Shown piece by piece: positions 54,095-63,428 of a DNA stretch of 64,000 bases. The notes under the pieces are model-generated. The model searched no databases, was not told the DNA's origin, and worked only from the letters and a program-made list of their open reading frames with translations. Every line of letters starts with the position of its first letter. Within the stretch, counting starts at the first letter, position 1. The DNA is from Acidobacteriaceae bacterium KBS 146 (lineage in GTDB: Bacteria; Acidobacteriota; Terriglobia; Terriglobales; Acidobacteriaceae), in NCBI GenBank assembly GCA_000688615.1, contig JHVA01000001.1:2914001-2978000 (forward strand), read 5' to 3'. A program made the translations under genes and the position numbers.

Positions 54095-55450
54095 TTGTTG
54101 AAGCAATGCACTTCGATATTGATCCTCACGGCGGCCATCTTCACCTCCGGGCCTGCCATGGCACAGAAGGTCCTGGCTCCCACCCCGCCCATGGGGTGGA
54201 ACAGCTGGGACTCCTACGGACTGACCATTAACGAGACCCAGTTTCGCGCAAACGTCGATGTGCTGGCCCGCAAACTGAAGCCTGCAGGCTATCAATATGC
54301 CGTGGTCGACGAAGGCTGGTACCTCCTCAATCCGCAGAAGCAGAAGACCGAAGCCTTCGTCTACCGGATAGATCAGTTTGGTCGGTACCAGCCCGCCCTG
54401 AATCGCTTCGCAAGTGCCTCGGCGGCCTTGGGATTCAAGCCCGTCAGCGACTCGGTCCACGCGCAGGGCCTGAAGTTCGGTATACATATCATTCGGGGCA
54501 TCCCGAAAGAGGCCGTCGCGAAGAACATGCCGGTCGCCGGCAGCAGCTTTCACGCCGCAGACGTCGCGGACACAGCCGACACCTGCCCATGGAATCCGGA
54601 TAACTTCGGCGTCCGCGACACGCCAGCGGGACAGGCCTGGTACGACGCCCTCATCAAGCAGTACGCCGCATGGGGCGTGGACTACATCAAGGTGGACTGC
54701 ATCGCCGCGCATCCCTATAAGGGAGATGAGATCAGGATGATTCATCGCGCCATTCAAAAGAGTGGCCGGCCCATCGTCCTCAGTCTCTCTCCCGGCCCGG
54801 CGCCATTGGACAAGAGCGCGGAGGTAGCGGCCAACGCCCAGCTGTGGCGCATCTCCGACGACGTCTGGGACCGTTGGGAGAGGCCTGAGAGCGAGCGCTT
54901 TCCTCAGGGAGTCAAGAACCAGTTTGCCGTCATCGCAAGCTGGATCCCGCACGTGAAACCGGGCAACTGGCCGGATGCCGATATGCTTCCTCTCGGTACG
55001 CTCGGCCCTGTACCTGGCTGGGGCAAACCCCGTGCCACGCGCCTAACCAGGGACGAGCAGAAGACCCTCGTCACGTTGTGGTCCATCTCCCGGTCTCCCC
55101 TGTTTATCGGAGCGAACCTCACCCAACTCGATGACGAGACCACGACGCTCCTTACCAATCGCGATCTCCTCGCCATCAACCAGCATGGCCATGACCAGCG
55201 GCTGCTGTTTCAACACGGCGACCTTGTGGCCTGGACCTCGAAGAGTGCTCGCGGCACGCAGTATCTTGCCCTGTTCAACCTGGGCGACAAAGCAGATCAG
55301 GTCATTCAACCCCTTGGCGATTTCGGTATCACCGCAAAGGCATGCGCCGCGCGCGATCTGTGGAAGGACGCTTCGCCCTGGGAAAAGGTTCTCCAGATCG
55401 TCGGGGTCATTCCAGCACATGGCACCATGCTGCTGGAGCTGAAACAGTGA
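54095..55450 (+). CDS. GH27 alpha-galactosidase, exported
   Basis: A 451-residue enzyme beginning at TTG 54095 with GGGAG upstream and a signal peptide (ILILTAAIFTSGPAMAQ). PTPPMGWNSWDSYG is the GH27 entry; the nucleophile lies in WGVDYIKVDCIAAHP and the acid/base in WRISDDVWD. GH27 enzymes remove alpha-linked galactose from oligosaccharides or hemicellulose with retention. The C-terminal ~90 residues are the usual beta sandwich. It probably acts with the other exported glycosidases in this region. Confidence 0.92.
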   Translation: MLKQCTSILILTAAIFTSGPAMAQKVLAPTPPMGWNSWDSYGLTINETQFRANVDVLARKLKPAGYQYAVVDEGWYLLNPQKQKTEAFVYRIDQFGRYQPALNRFASASAALGFKPVSDSVHAQGLKFGIHIIRGIPKEAVAKNMPVAGSSFHAADVADTADTCPWNPDNFGVRDTPAGQAWYDALIKQYAAWGVDYIKVDCIAAHPYKGDEIRMIHRAIQKSGRPIVLSLSPGPAPLDKSAEVAANAQLWRISDDVWDRWERPESERFPQGVKNQFAVIASWIPHVKPGNWPDADMLPLGTLGPVPGWGKPRATRLTRDEQKTLVTLWSISRSPLFIGANLTQLDDETTTLLTNRDLLAINQHGHDQRLLFQHGDLVAWTSKSARGTQYLALFNLGDKADQVIQPLGDFGITAKACAARDLWKDASPWEKVLQIVGVIPAHGTMLLELKQ

Positions 55451-55606
55451 TTCGGCTATCTTCCTGACTTGATCTCTCTATCATCGTGATTCGACCCAAT
55501 CACTGCGTCGTCGTGATCCCCTCATCTTCCTGCCCGTCGCTCCCTGCGACGTGTCCTTTCGACCCAAGCAGGACAGCCGCCCCGTCCTCACAGTGGAGAA
55601 CCCAGA

Positions 55607-56392
55607 TCAACGCAGCGGCGAAAACGCGAGCGGGTGCAAGAGGATGTTGCTGATGTTGGCAACGATCTGCGCATCCTTCAGCTCCGGCGGCGCACTCAGC
55701 TTCTTCCACTCCGGGTCGGAGCCGAAGGCCTTCCAATGCTGTTCGCGGCCGTCCAGGTTGTCGAACGACAGCATGTACGTAATGTTCGGCTGACGCGGCC
55801 CAACGATGGACTCTCCAATGAAGACCGGCCGCATGCCCAGACGCTGGAAGACCCCGATCTCTCCGTTGTTGAACATGCCGGCCTTCTTCTGACGGGCGCT
55901 CATCGACTGTGACTGGTAGGTGCGCAGCTCGAAGATCCGCGCAGGCCGACTGGAGGCATCGGTCGGTAGAACCGCCTGCGGAAGCACGGCGAGATTGTGG
56001 AAGAGACTGCTCTCCATCGTTACGAAGGGCATCCCAGACCCGGCGCTGAGAGCCTGCGAGGCTTTGTCGTACTCCTTGTCGTCGGTAAGCCGGACCAGAA
56101 CCTCCTGAAGGGACGCGAGCGAGGTATACTCCGCAATCGTGAACAGGGACGGGCCATCGGGACCGATCAGGCTCGAGAAGGCTCCGACGGGACGGGCTCC
56201 GGCGCGCGTCAGGGCCGGAAAGAGACCGCCTTCGAGATAACCCGACACGCGTTTTGCCTGGTCCTCATCGCTGTTGTGGAGACGCCAGGTCGTGATCTCG
56301 AGAAAGCCACGGGAGACCTCAGCGGCCTTGGCTGAGGACGAGAGAAGAGCGGACATTGCGGCGGCACCTGCGATCATCTGGCGGCGATTCAT
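55607..56392 (-). CDS. Exported NIPSNAP-domain protein
   Basis: A 261-residue protein with a Tat-like leader ([23 protein letters not shown]). Two NIPSNAP-like ferredoxin-fold segments can be seen, one near [48 protein letters not shown] and one at [48 protein letters not shown] to the W and K residues at the end. The family is found in bacteria and mitochondria; no reaction is known. The 156 bases beyond its 3' end hold no gene I can support. Confidence 0.82.
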   Translation of the reverse strand: MNRRQMIAGAAAMSALLSSSAKAAEVSRGFLEITTWRLHNSDEDQAKRVSGYLEGGLFPALTRAGARPVGAFSSLIGPDGPSLFTIAEYTSLASLQEVLVRLTDDKEYDKASQALSAGSGMPFVTMESSLFHNLAVLPQAVLPTDASSRPARIFELRTYQSQSMSARQKKAGMFNNGEIGVFQRLGMRPVFIGESIVGPRQPNITYMLSFDNLDGREQHWKAFGSDPEWKKLSAPPELKDAQIVANISNILLHPLAFSPLR

Positions 56393-56429
56393 CCTGTCTA
56401 CGGTATATCAGTTGTGCAATTCTCCGCAG

Positions 56430-57542
56430 ATGACTGGTTGCTTCCCCCCGGGCTTCGCCTTACCATCGCCTACAGTGGACTTTCCGAAAAACAAATCGAA
56501 GATCGACCCCAACCATGGATCGAAGACGGACGCCGAGCGGCTGGTCTCCGCCGGACGCGTGGACGACGACGCTGCCTTCGAGCTGAAGCTGCGCCCGACC
56601 CGCCTCAAGGAGTTCATCGGCCAGACCAAAGCCAAGGAGCAGCTCGCCATCGCGCTCGAGGCTGCTAGATCGCGCGGCGAAGCCCTGGACCACGTGCTCC
56701 TCTTCGGTCCTCCGGGGCTCGGCAAGACCACGTTAGCCACCATCATCGCCAATGAGCTCGGCGTCGGCTTCCAGCAGACCAGCGGTCCCGCTCTCCAGAT
56801 CCAGGGCGACCTCACCGCCATCCTGACCAATGTCCGGGAAAAGCAGGTTCTCTTCCTCGACGAAATCCACAGGCTGCAGCCGGTGCTTGAGGAAAAGCTG
56901 TACACCGCGCTGGAGGACTACAAGCTGGACATCATGATCGGCCAGGGCCCGGCAGCCCGCACCCACGTCATGGATATCAAACCGTTCACGTTTGTAGCCG
57001 CCACGACACGGCCGGGCCTGCTGAGCTCGCCCCTTCGCTCGCGCTTCGGAATCCTGCTGCGCCTCGAGTTCTACACCGACGACGAGCTACGGTTTGTCGT
57101 CGAGCGCTCCGCCGAGGTCCTCGGCGTCCCCATCGATCAGGACGGAGCTGCCGAGATCGCCATGCGTTCGCGCGGTACGCCACGTATCGCCAACCGTCTG
57201 CTGCGCCGTGTCCGCGACTACGCGCAGGTGCGTGCTTCCGGAAAAATCGACCGCGAAACAGCCCAGAAGGCCCTCGAGTTGCTCGAAGTCGACGCCCACG
57301 GCTTTGACGAGCTCGACCGCCGACTCCTCCGCACCATCATCGAAAAATACGACGGCGGTCCCGTCGGCCTGAACACCCTGGCCGCTGCTTTAGCCGAGGA
57401 ACAGGATGCCCTCGAAGAGGTTTATGAACCTTTTTTGATTCAAATCGGTTTTTTAGACAGAACTCCACGCGGAAGAGTAGCCACAAGACTGGCTTATGAG
57501 CATCTCAATATCGAGATGCCGCGCAAGCTAAGCTTGTTCTGA
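56430..57542 (+). CDS. ruvB: Holliday junction branch-migration helicase RuvB
   Basis: A 370-residue AAA+ motor. Seen: Walker [10 protein letters not shown], Walker [10 protein letters not shown], arginine-type sensor [18 protein letters not shown], and the winged-helix C-terminal domain with [44 protein letters not shown]. It pairs with RuvA on four-way junctions. It is slightly longer than the usual ~340 because of an N-terminal tail; ATG 56430 and GTG 56475 are both possible. ruvA and ruvC are not adjacent. It is divergent from the NIPSNAP gene. Confidence 0.95.
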   Translation: MTGCFPPGFALPSPTVDFPKNKSKIDPNHGSKTDAERLVSAGRVDDDAAFELKLRPTRLKEFIGQTKAKEQLAIALEAARSRGEALDHVLLFGPPGLGKTTLATIIANELGVGFQQTSGPALQIQGDLTAILTNVREKQVLFLDEIHRLQPVLEEKLYTALEDYKLDIMIGQGPAARTHVMDIKPFTFVAATTRPGLLSSPLRSRFGILLRLEFYTDDELRFVVERSAEVLGVPIDQDGAAEIAMRSRGTPRIANRLLRRVRDYAQVRASGKIDRETAQKALELLEVDAHGFDELDRRLLRTIIEKYDGGPVGLNTLAAALAEEQDALEEVYEPFLIQIGFLDRTPRGRVATRLAYEHLNIEMPRKLSLF

Positions 57543-57675
57543 CGAGGTAGCCCGGTTCATCGGCAGAGTTGGCCAAAACTTTAGTGTCATCGCGAACGTT
57601 AATTAATTTGAGAGAGCGTAGAACGGGCGCTATTCTGGGCCCCGGTTCGCATGGTATTTGCAGTTCAGGGCCCCA

Positions 57676-58920
57676 ATGATGGACTACACAACTTCTTTTG
57701 TTTTTTTTCTTGTTTCCCTAGGTCTGTTTACAGTTGCTCTTTCATCCCTGGCGGTCGTCGACCGCAGCGTGATAGGAGCCCGATGGCTTGCGGCCTCAAC
57801 CGCACTCGACTTTCTCAAAACCTCGTTACAGGGTCTTATCGGTTACGCCCCGCGATACATTACCGTCTGGCTCGCCAACGAAATTAATATCGCCTCTTTC
57901 GTCCTGATGTTCCTTGGGCTGCGATGGTTCATCAACCGCACTCCCTTCCGGAACTGGGTGGCCGCCACCATCGTCGTAGCTAACATGGCCCTCTATGCCG
58001 GGATCTATCACTCCGAGCTCCGTCTCTGGTCCTTCACCGTCGCTGCTCTCCCTGTTCTCGGCATCATGACGGCTCTTACCTGGATGCTGGCTCGCCAGAG
58101 GGAGCCGCGGTTCCTGGTTGCGTCCCGGCTGACCGCCGTCTTCCTGGGCGCCCATATCGTCGTGCTCCTCTATCGATGCGTGCTCTCGCTGCACGGGCTG
58201 TCGGCCGCAACCGCGCTGGTCCCCTGGTCCAATCCGCTGTGGATGTACTCCATGCTGGCCATCATGTTGACGTCCTACTGCCTGCTGCTGCTCTACATCC
58301 TGTTTACCGTGGTGGAGATGCACAGCAGCGTGGCCCTCGCTGCCGGAATCGATGCTCTCACCGGCGCTCTCAATCGCCGGGCTCTGCTCAAGCACGCCTC
58401 CCGCGAGCTAAGCCGCTGCGAACGGCAACAGCGCCCCGTCGCGATGATCGCAATGGACCTCGACAACTTCAAGCGGGTCAACGACACTCACGGACACGGC
58501 GGCGGCGACGTGGCCCTCTGCGCCTTCGTCGATCTCGTCAAAGAGCAACTGCGCCCGGAGGACATGGTCGCGCGCATCGGCGGAGAAGAATTCATCCTCA
58601 TGCTGCCCGGAACCGACGCAACCGGCGCCGCCCGCATAGCCGAAACACTACGCCATGGCCTGGAACAGATGCGGGTGCATTACGACGGAAGAATGATTGT
58701 CATGACCGTCAGCGCCGGAATCACCGAGCAGCGCGCCGGAGACTCTTTGTCCTCGATGCTCAAACGCGCGGACAACCTGCTCTATCGCGCGAAGTCCGCG
58801 GGGAGAAACCGCGTCATCCTGGAAGAAGAGATCCCGCACGCCAAACCGGTTCTGGTGGAGCGATTCGAGACAGTAACGCCACGACCGACGCCGATCGCGC
58901 GCATGCTCGAGCGCAGATAA
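57676..58920 (+). CDS. Diguanylate cyclase (GGDEF) with N-terminal membrane domain
   Basis: A 414-residue protein. The N-terminal ~220 residues have about seven membrane helices and no known sensor domain; the C-terminal ~170 carry a GGDEF domain with active-site GGEEF (302-306) and an intact I-site RPED (293-296) five residues upstream, so product inhibition by c-di-GMP is expected. ALTGALNRRALL marks its start. It makes c-di-GMP from GTP at the inner membrane. The tail past ILEEEIPHAKPVL is Pro/Arg-rich and unlike the family. ATG 57676 is used after AGGG. Confidence 0.9.
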   Translation: MMDYTTSFVFFLVSLGLFTVALSSLAVVDRSVIGARWLAASTALDFLKTSLQGLIGYAPRYITVWLANEINIASFVLMFLGLRWFINRTPFRNWVAATIVVANMALYAGIYHSELRLWSFTVAALPVLGIMTALTWMLARQREPRFLVASRLTAVFLGAHIVVLLYRCVLSLHGLSAATALVPWSNPLWMYSMLAIMLTSYCLLLLYILFTVVEMHSSVALAAGIDALTGALNRRALLKHASRELSRCERQQRPVAMIAMDLDNFKRVNDTHGHGGGDVALCAFVDLVKEQLRPEDMVARIGGEEFILMLPGTDATGAARIAETLRHGLEQMRVHYDGRMIVMTVSAGITEQRAGDSLSSMLKRADNLLYRAKSAGRNRVILEEEIPHAKPVLVERFETVTPRPTPIARMLERR

Positions 58921-58942
58921 CGACCCTTCGCTTCGTGAGTAA

Positions 58943-59848
58943 CTATGCGAGGGCACGCGCGAGGCTTCCGCCAGAAGCCTTTATCTTCTCCTCTGCGCTC
59001 GCACGATCCAGCCCGAGCTTCTGCATCGCAATCGCGGTCTTTACACTGCCTGCCTCTTCCAGCAGCTTTGCCGCGGCTGCACGATCGACTCCCGTCGCCT
59101 CAGCGATAATGCGTTGGGCACGATCCACCAGCTTCTCATTCGTCGCCTGAACATTGACCATCAGGTTGCCGTAGACCGCGCCCGTGCGGATCATCACGCC
59201 GGTTGAAAGCATGTTGAGCACCAGCTTGGTGGCCGTTCCCGCCTTCAGCCGCGTCGACCCGGTCACAATCTCCGGCCCGGTAACCGGCGCGATGGCGATA
59301 TCCGCAATCCCGGCCATCTGCGAGTCGGCAACGCACGTCAGCGAGATGGTCAGCAGCCCCAGCTTCCTCGACTGCTCCATCGCCCCGATGACATACGGCG
59401 TGCGGCCCGAGGCGGCGATTCCGACCAGCGTGTCAGGAGCACCCTTCTCCCCAAACCCGGCAGCCATCAGGTCCGCCGCACCCTGTTCCCGGGAATCCTC
59501 CGACTTCTCGCTCGACTTCCGCAACGCGGAGTCTCCGCCGGCGATCAGCCCCTGTACCAGCGTCGGCGGCACAGAAAACGTAGGCGGACACTCGCTGGCA
59601 TCCAGTACGCCGAGGCGTCCACTGGTCCCGGCACCGATATAGAAGAGGCGTCCGCCCTTCTCGAACCGTGCAGCAATCTCGTCGATGGCGCGCGCAATGG
59701 CAGGAAGCTGCGAACCCACAGCCGCAGGAACGCTCTGGTCTTCCTGGTTAATGAGCGTCACCATCTCCAGCGTCGAGAGCTGGTCGATGTGCGTGGTTCG
59801 AGGGTTGCGGGCTTCCGTAGACAGTGTGGCGAGGTTAAGGTCGTTCAT
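58943..59848 (-). CDS. murQ: N-acetylmuramic acid 6-phosphate etherase MurQ
   Basis: A 301-residue SIS-domain enzyme that cleaves the lactyl ether of MurNAc-6-phosphate to GlcNAc-6-phosphate in cell-wall recycling. FYIGAGTSGRLGVLDASECPPTF and RLKAGTATKLVLNMLSTGVMIRTGAVYGNLMVNVQATNEKL are full-length family signatures. ATG 59848 starts the homologous MNDLNLATLSTEARNPRT; the frame is open further. Murein recycling fits the MltG gene in the first part of the window. The membrane-protein gene on the same strand ends 40 bases upstream. Confidence 0.95.
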   Translation of the reverse strand: MNDLNLATLSTEARNPRTTHIDQLSTLEMVTLINQEDQSVPAAVGSQLPAIARAIDEIAARFEKGGRLFYIGAGTSGRLGVLDASECPPTFSVPPTLVQGLIAGGDSALRKSSEKSEDSREQGAADLMAAGFGEKGAPDTLVGIAASGRTPYVIGAMEQSRKLGLLTISLTCVADSQMAGIADIAIAPVTGPEIVTGSTRLKAGTATKLVLNMLSTGVMIRTGAVYGNLMVNVQATNEKLVDRAQRIIAEATGVDRAAAAKLLEEAGSVKTAIAMQKLGLDRASAEEKIKASGGSLARALA

Positions 59849-59888
59849 CATGGACCATGATACGTTTCCCGACCCTCGGGAGCACCCC

Positions 59889-60323
59889 TCAGACTGGCTT
59901 TGCAGCCGTACGTTGAGTCGCAAGGATCGCCATCACCAGACACGCCGCGATCAGCAGCTCGACAACCACCGGTGGCAAAAAGAAGTAACGCATCGAGACG
60001 ACAGCGAGCGCAAGATAGCCGATCAGAAAGGCTGCAAGCACGTCGCGAAGATCGCAGTCGTTCTTCTGGATCGCGTTCGCCAGCAGCCAGAAGACAAGGG
60101 CCTCCACCGTCAGAAAGACGGCTACGGCCAGTCCCATGCCGTGGTAAAAGTCCCAAAGACTGCGCGTGTTGCCCATGACGGGAAAGACATTGTTCTTCAT
60201 CACAGCGACCGCAGTCTCCTGCGGTCCGGGAGCGGGTTTGCCATACACTCCGCCGATCGTGTGGGTGATGGCGTGGAGAAGCGTCAGAACGGAAGCTGTA
60301 CGCAGCCAGGCAGAAGGTCGCAC
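59889..60323 (-). CDS. Small four-helix membrane protein, function unknown
   Basis: A 144-residue protein with about four helices (WLRTASVLTLLHAITHTIGG; MGLAVAVFLTVEALVFWLLA; DVLAAFLIGYLALAVVSMRYFF; VVELLIAACLVMAILA). It starts at GTG 60323, with GAGGA 8 bases upstream; the longer frame from 60401 lacks such a site. The HTIGG motif and spacing resemble the small LIC_13387-type group, but I cannot be firm. It lies upstream of murQ and may share its transcript. Confidence 0.55.
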   Translation of the reverse strand: MRPSAWLRTASVLTLLHAITHTIGGVYGKPAPGPQETAVAVMKNNVFPVMGNTRSLWDFYHGMGLAVAVFLTVEALVFWLLANAIQKNDCDLRDVLAAFLIGYLALAVVSMRYFFLPPVVVELLIAACLVMAILATQRTAAKPV

Positions 60324-60412
60324 GCAATAGATCCTCGCTCGGGAGATTGATTGCAGGAAAGTGCGCCCTGATTCTACCGCGCGAAAGCGCAGTTGATTCA
60401 AGAGATTACGCT

Positions 60413-62023
60413 TTAGCGCGAGGCTCCCCCGGATGGGGACGCCTGCGCCGTCGGCACTGCCATCGGTTTGGTCAGGTCAACATCGGCTGTCCCAATCCTG
60501 CCCGTAGCAGCGACTCGAACCACAAACCGTACCCGCACCGCCTTCGGATCGAGCGGTGGCAGCTGATAGTGGATATCGACCGCTCGTTCGAGCTTCCCGG
60601 TTGGAGGAACCGCCAACGAAGCCTGCACCCTGATCCTCTTGGCGTCCCGCTTCAGCTCCTTATTCTTCTTGTCGAAGGTTGAGGTCACCAGGATCACCTC
60701 GGAGGTTCGCGGTTCGGTTGCGGTGGCATAACTCCACACCAGTCCCTTTGCATCCAGGTGAATATTGAAACGGTCAGGAGACGGCGGGATTCTCTCGACC
60801 GACATCGGAACTCCGTCGTAGACCATGCTGCTGGCATCGGCGGAAAGAAGGTCAGCAATCAGGCGCTTCGACGGGTTAACCGGATTCAGCTGATCAGGAC
60901 CAAGCTGCAGATAGTAGCCTTCACGAGTCGTCACCCGCAGCCCCGGCCGATCGACCGTCACCTTGATCCGGCGAAACTTGCCGACATCTGTCGATTCATT
61001 CGTAGGCCGATAGGTGAGGGTGTAAAAGCTCGATCCATCCCGGATCGCCGTTCCAATCTGCATATCGACGTCGTTGCGGCCGTAAAGCGCTCGTCCTCCG
61101 GTTGCCGTCGCGAGCTTGGCGAACTGGTAGTTTCCTCCGAAAGGGTCCGTCGTGGCAGCGTCGTCGCCATAGGCCTGCTGGTCGATCTTCAGGCCTGCGG
61201 GGTCAATCGTATACAGAGTAATGCGCGCATCCCGCAGCGTATTCACGCACTCCTGTACCGCGTTGTCCACCCGCTGCGCCGTATCCAACGGATAGTTGGC
61301 CATGTTCAGGTTAGGAAAGCCCCGGCCGATCCAGATCATGTTTTTATGACCTGGATGCCCGATCGTCGCCTGGGCTACGCGTCGCAGGGTCAGAAAAGCC
61401 GTGGCGTAGCGTTCCGCCAGCCACGAGTACTGATGGACCTGCCACGGATAGGCTGCGAAGTGATGGTTCAGCGCCGAGATCAGCTCGCCCTTGTCCTGGG
61501 TGTAGTCGTGCAGCACCGTAAAGTTCTGCAGGCTGACCGCAATCAGCATGGTCGGGGTAGAAAGCTTGCCGGGCTGCCGCTCAAGAAACTTCTTCAGCGA
61601 GTAGCGCGCAAACGCCATGTCTTCGAAGCGGGTATTGAACTCATCCAGCAGTACGATATTGACCGGTGCCTGCGGCGCTAGCTGGTCAAGCTTCGCCGTG
61701 GAATCCACCGTCGCTTGTACCGGCAGCGAATGCGCTCCCGCTGAATCGAAGTTCAGGATCGTCTGCGGCTCGTTGGATTCCGTGACATGAAAGTCATCCC
61801 TCTTCAGGTCCGTGACCACGTTCCCCTTGGCATCGGTAACCACCATGTCAAGAATCACGATGCGGGCGTTGCGCGTGATCGTGTACGTGCCGTCTTCGCC
61901 CCGGACAGCCTGTGACGTCTTCTCCGGAGCCTGGGCCGATGGCGTCTGAACGGCGGGAGATTGGGCAATCGACAGCGTTGGAAGTGCAGCAAGCAGAAGC
62001 ACAGCGATGCTGACAGATCTCAT
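60413..62023 (-). CDS. VWFA-related acidobacterial-domain protein, exported
   Basis: A 536-residue secreted protein. ATG 62023 with GAGGA upstream starts a signal peptide (MRSVSIAVLLLAALPTLSIAQ). The von Willebrand A-like domain (TYTITRNARIVILDMVVTDAKGNVVTDLKRDDFHVTE; PVNIVLLDEFNTRFEDMAFARYSLKKFLERQPGKLSTP) belongs to a group known mainly from Acidobacteriota (TIGR03436). A C-terminal beta-rich part (VTVDRPGLRVTTREGYYLQLGPDQL) is also usual. Role unknown; probably adhesive or scaffolding in the cell envelope. It is divergent from the gene at 62190. Confidence 0.9.
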   Translation of the reverse strand: MRSVSIAVLLLAALPTLSIAQSPAVQTPSAQAPEKTSQAVRGEDGTYTITRNARIVILDMVVTDAKGNVVTDLKRDDFHVTESNEPQTILNFDSAGAHSLPVQATVDSTAKLDQLAPQAPVNIVLLDEFNTRFEDMAFARYSLKKFLERQPGKLSTPTMLIAVSLQNFTVLHDYTQDKGELISALNHHFAAYPWQVHQYSWLAERYATAFLTLRRVAQATIGHPGHKNMIWIGRGFPNLNMANYPLDTAQRVDNAVQECVNTLRDARITLYTIDPAGLKIDQQAYGDDAATTDPFGGNYQFAKLATATGGRALYGRNDVDMQIGTAIRDGSSFYTLTYRPTNESTDVGKFRRIKVTVDRPGLRVTTREGYYLQLGPDQLNPVNPSKRLIADLLSADASSMVYDGVPMSVERIPPSPDRFNIHLDAKGLVWSYATATEPRTSEVILVTSTFDKKNKELKRDAKRIRVQASLAVPPTGKLERAVDIHYQLPPLDPKAVRVRFVVRVAATGRIGTADVDLTKPMAVPTAQASPSGGASR

Positions 62024-62189
62024 ATCGGTCCTCACACAAGTCCTTAAACCCTGTTGTATCAGGCAAGTTTCTCTTGGATGGCAGATCGTGCCAAGCTTTA
62101 ACAGGACCGCAAGGCGATGCTGCACCCTTTCTGCATCACACAATTGCGGGCACTTTCCTTGAGTGTGCCGCCCAAAGATTCCGGAACGA

Positions 62190-63254
62190 ATGTCTATGAA
62201 GAACACCCAACGCTACGCGATCGCCGCAGCCGCCCTTCTTGTTGTCTTTTTTCTCGTCTGGATTGTCTGGCCCTCGCCGACGAAAAAGAACCCGGCTCCA
62301 GCTGGCAGCGTGGACGGCAGTCCGACCGCAGCCGGTCGCGTCCCATCCGCTCCGGGGACCACGACCGTCTATGCTCACAACCTCGAGCTGCGCAAGGGCC
62401 CTTTGTTCCGGATCTACGTACGCTGGATTCGCGGTCAGATGGTCCCCACCCACGTCGGCGTACCCCCCTCTCTTGACGATGAGGAGAGCTTCGTCTTCCG
62501 GATCGACCGTGGTCTTATCCACGCCAACCTGGGCGACATCACCAACTACCTGAACGCCACGATGGCCTCGCGATCGCCGCTGAAGAACATGAAGCTCACC
62601 GGCGAAGGACAGCAGATGAAGCTCTCCGGAACGATGCACAAGCTCCTCGTTCCTCTTCCCGTGGAGGTTCTCGGAACGCTTTCCCCAGCCCCCAACGGAA
62701 GAGTTCGAATTCAGGTCAACAAGATCAATGTTCTCAAGATGCCAGTTAAAGGTCTGCTCGGCGGCCTGAAGGTGGAGATCGACGACATCCTCGGCAAAGA
62801 ACCCGTCCCCGGCGTAGAGGTCAAGGACAACGATATCTACCTCGACACCACCGAACTGCTTCCGCCGCCGCATATTCGCGGGCAGATCTCGTCCATCGAA
62901 CTGCATGCTCCCGACACCGTGGTGACCTATGGAAGCACAGCGCCAGAGGACGATACGCAACTGGCGCAATGGCATAACTTTTTGCGTCTGCGCGGAGGCA
63001 CCTTAGGTTTTGGCAAGCTGACGATGCGCGATGCCGACCTTACCCTGATCGACGCTTCTGCCGATACCTGGTTCGACCTGGATCTGGCGAAGTACCACGA
63101 GCAACTGGTCAAGGGGTACAGCCGAATGACCCCGGAAAAAGGTCTCGAGATGTTCCTCCCCGATGTCGGCAAGGCTCTCCCTCCCGGATCGGTCTCGCTC
63201 GACACCCTGAGAGACAAGAAGAAACCGCTGCCCAACCCCGCCGTCGTGAAGTAA
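62190..63254 (+). CDS. Membrane-anchored protein of unknown function
   Basis: A 354-residue protein with one N-terminal helix (AIAAAALLVVFFLVWIVW) then a low-complexity linker and a beta-rich periplasmic part (VYAHNLELRKGPLFRIYVRWIRGQMVPTHVGVPP; LTGEGQQMKLSGTMHKLLVPLPVEVLG; TLGFGKLTMRDADLTLIDASADTWFDLDLAKYHEQLVKGYSRM). It has features of AsmA-like or lipid-transfer proteins, but I do not recognise the family. ATG 62190 is preferred; ATG 62196 is possible. A dispersed repeat lies 58 bases downstream. Confidence 0.6.
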   Translation: MSMKNTQRYAIAAAALLVVFFLVWIVWPSPTKKNPAPAGSVDGSPTAAGRVPSAPGTTTVYAHNLELRKGPLFRIYVRWIRGQMVPTHVGVPPSLDDEESFVFRIDRGLIHANLGDITNYLNATMASRSPLKNMKLTGEGQQMKLSGTMHKLLVPLPVEVLGTLSPAPNGRVRIQVNKINVLKMPVKGLLGGLKVEIDDILGKEPVPGVEVKDNDIYLDTTELLPPPHIRGQISSIELHAPDTVVTYGSTAPEDDTQLAQWHNFLRLRGGTLGFGKLTMRDADLTLIDASADTWFDLDLAKYHEQLVKGYSRMTPEKGLEMFLPDVGKALPPGSVSLDTLRDKKKPLPNPAVVK

Positions 63255-63312
63255 GAAATCTTGAGGTATATCGACGTATTTAGGAGCGATATCAGTATTT
63301 GTTCTGATCGAG

Positions 63313-63354
63313 GTGTCATCCTGAGCGGAGCGCAGCGGAGTCGAAGGATCTGCG
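63313..63354. repeat. Dispersed intergenic repeat, copy B
   Basis: Second copy of the element at 47025-47068, same orientation, with the same flanks and a shorter centre (GCAGCG). It follows the unknown membrane protein by 58 bases and precedes the converging dehydrogenase gene. Confidence 0.75.
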
Positions 63355-63428
63355 GTGATTTCTTCGCGTAGTCCATGGTTTCCCCCATACATTTGAGATC
63401 GCTCAGTACACACGTACGCAAATACCGA

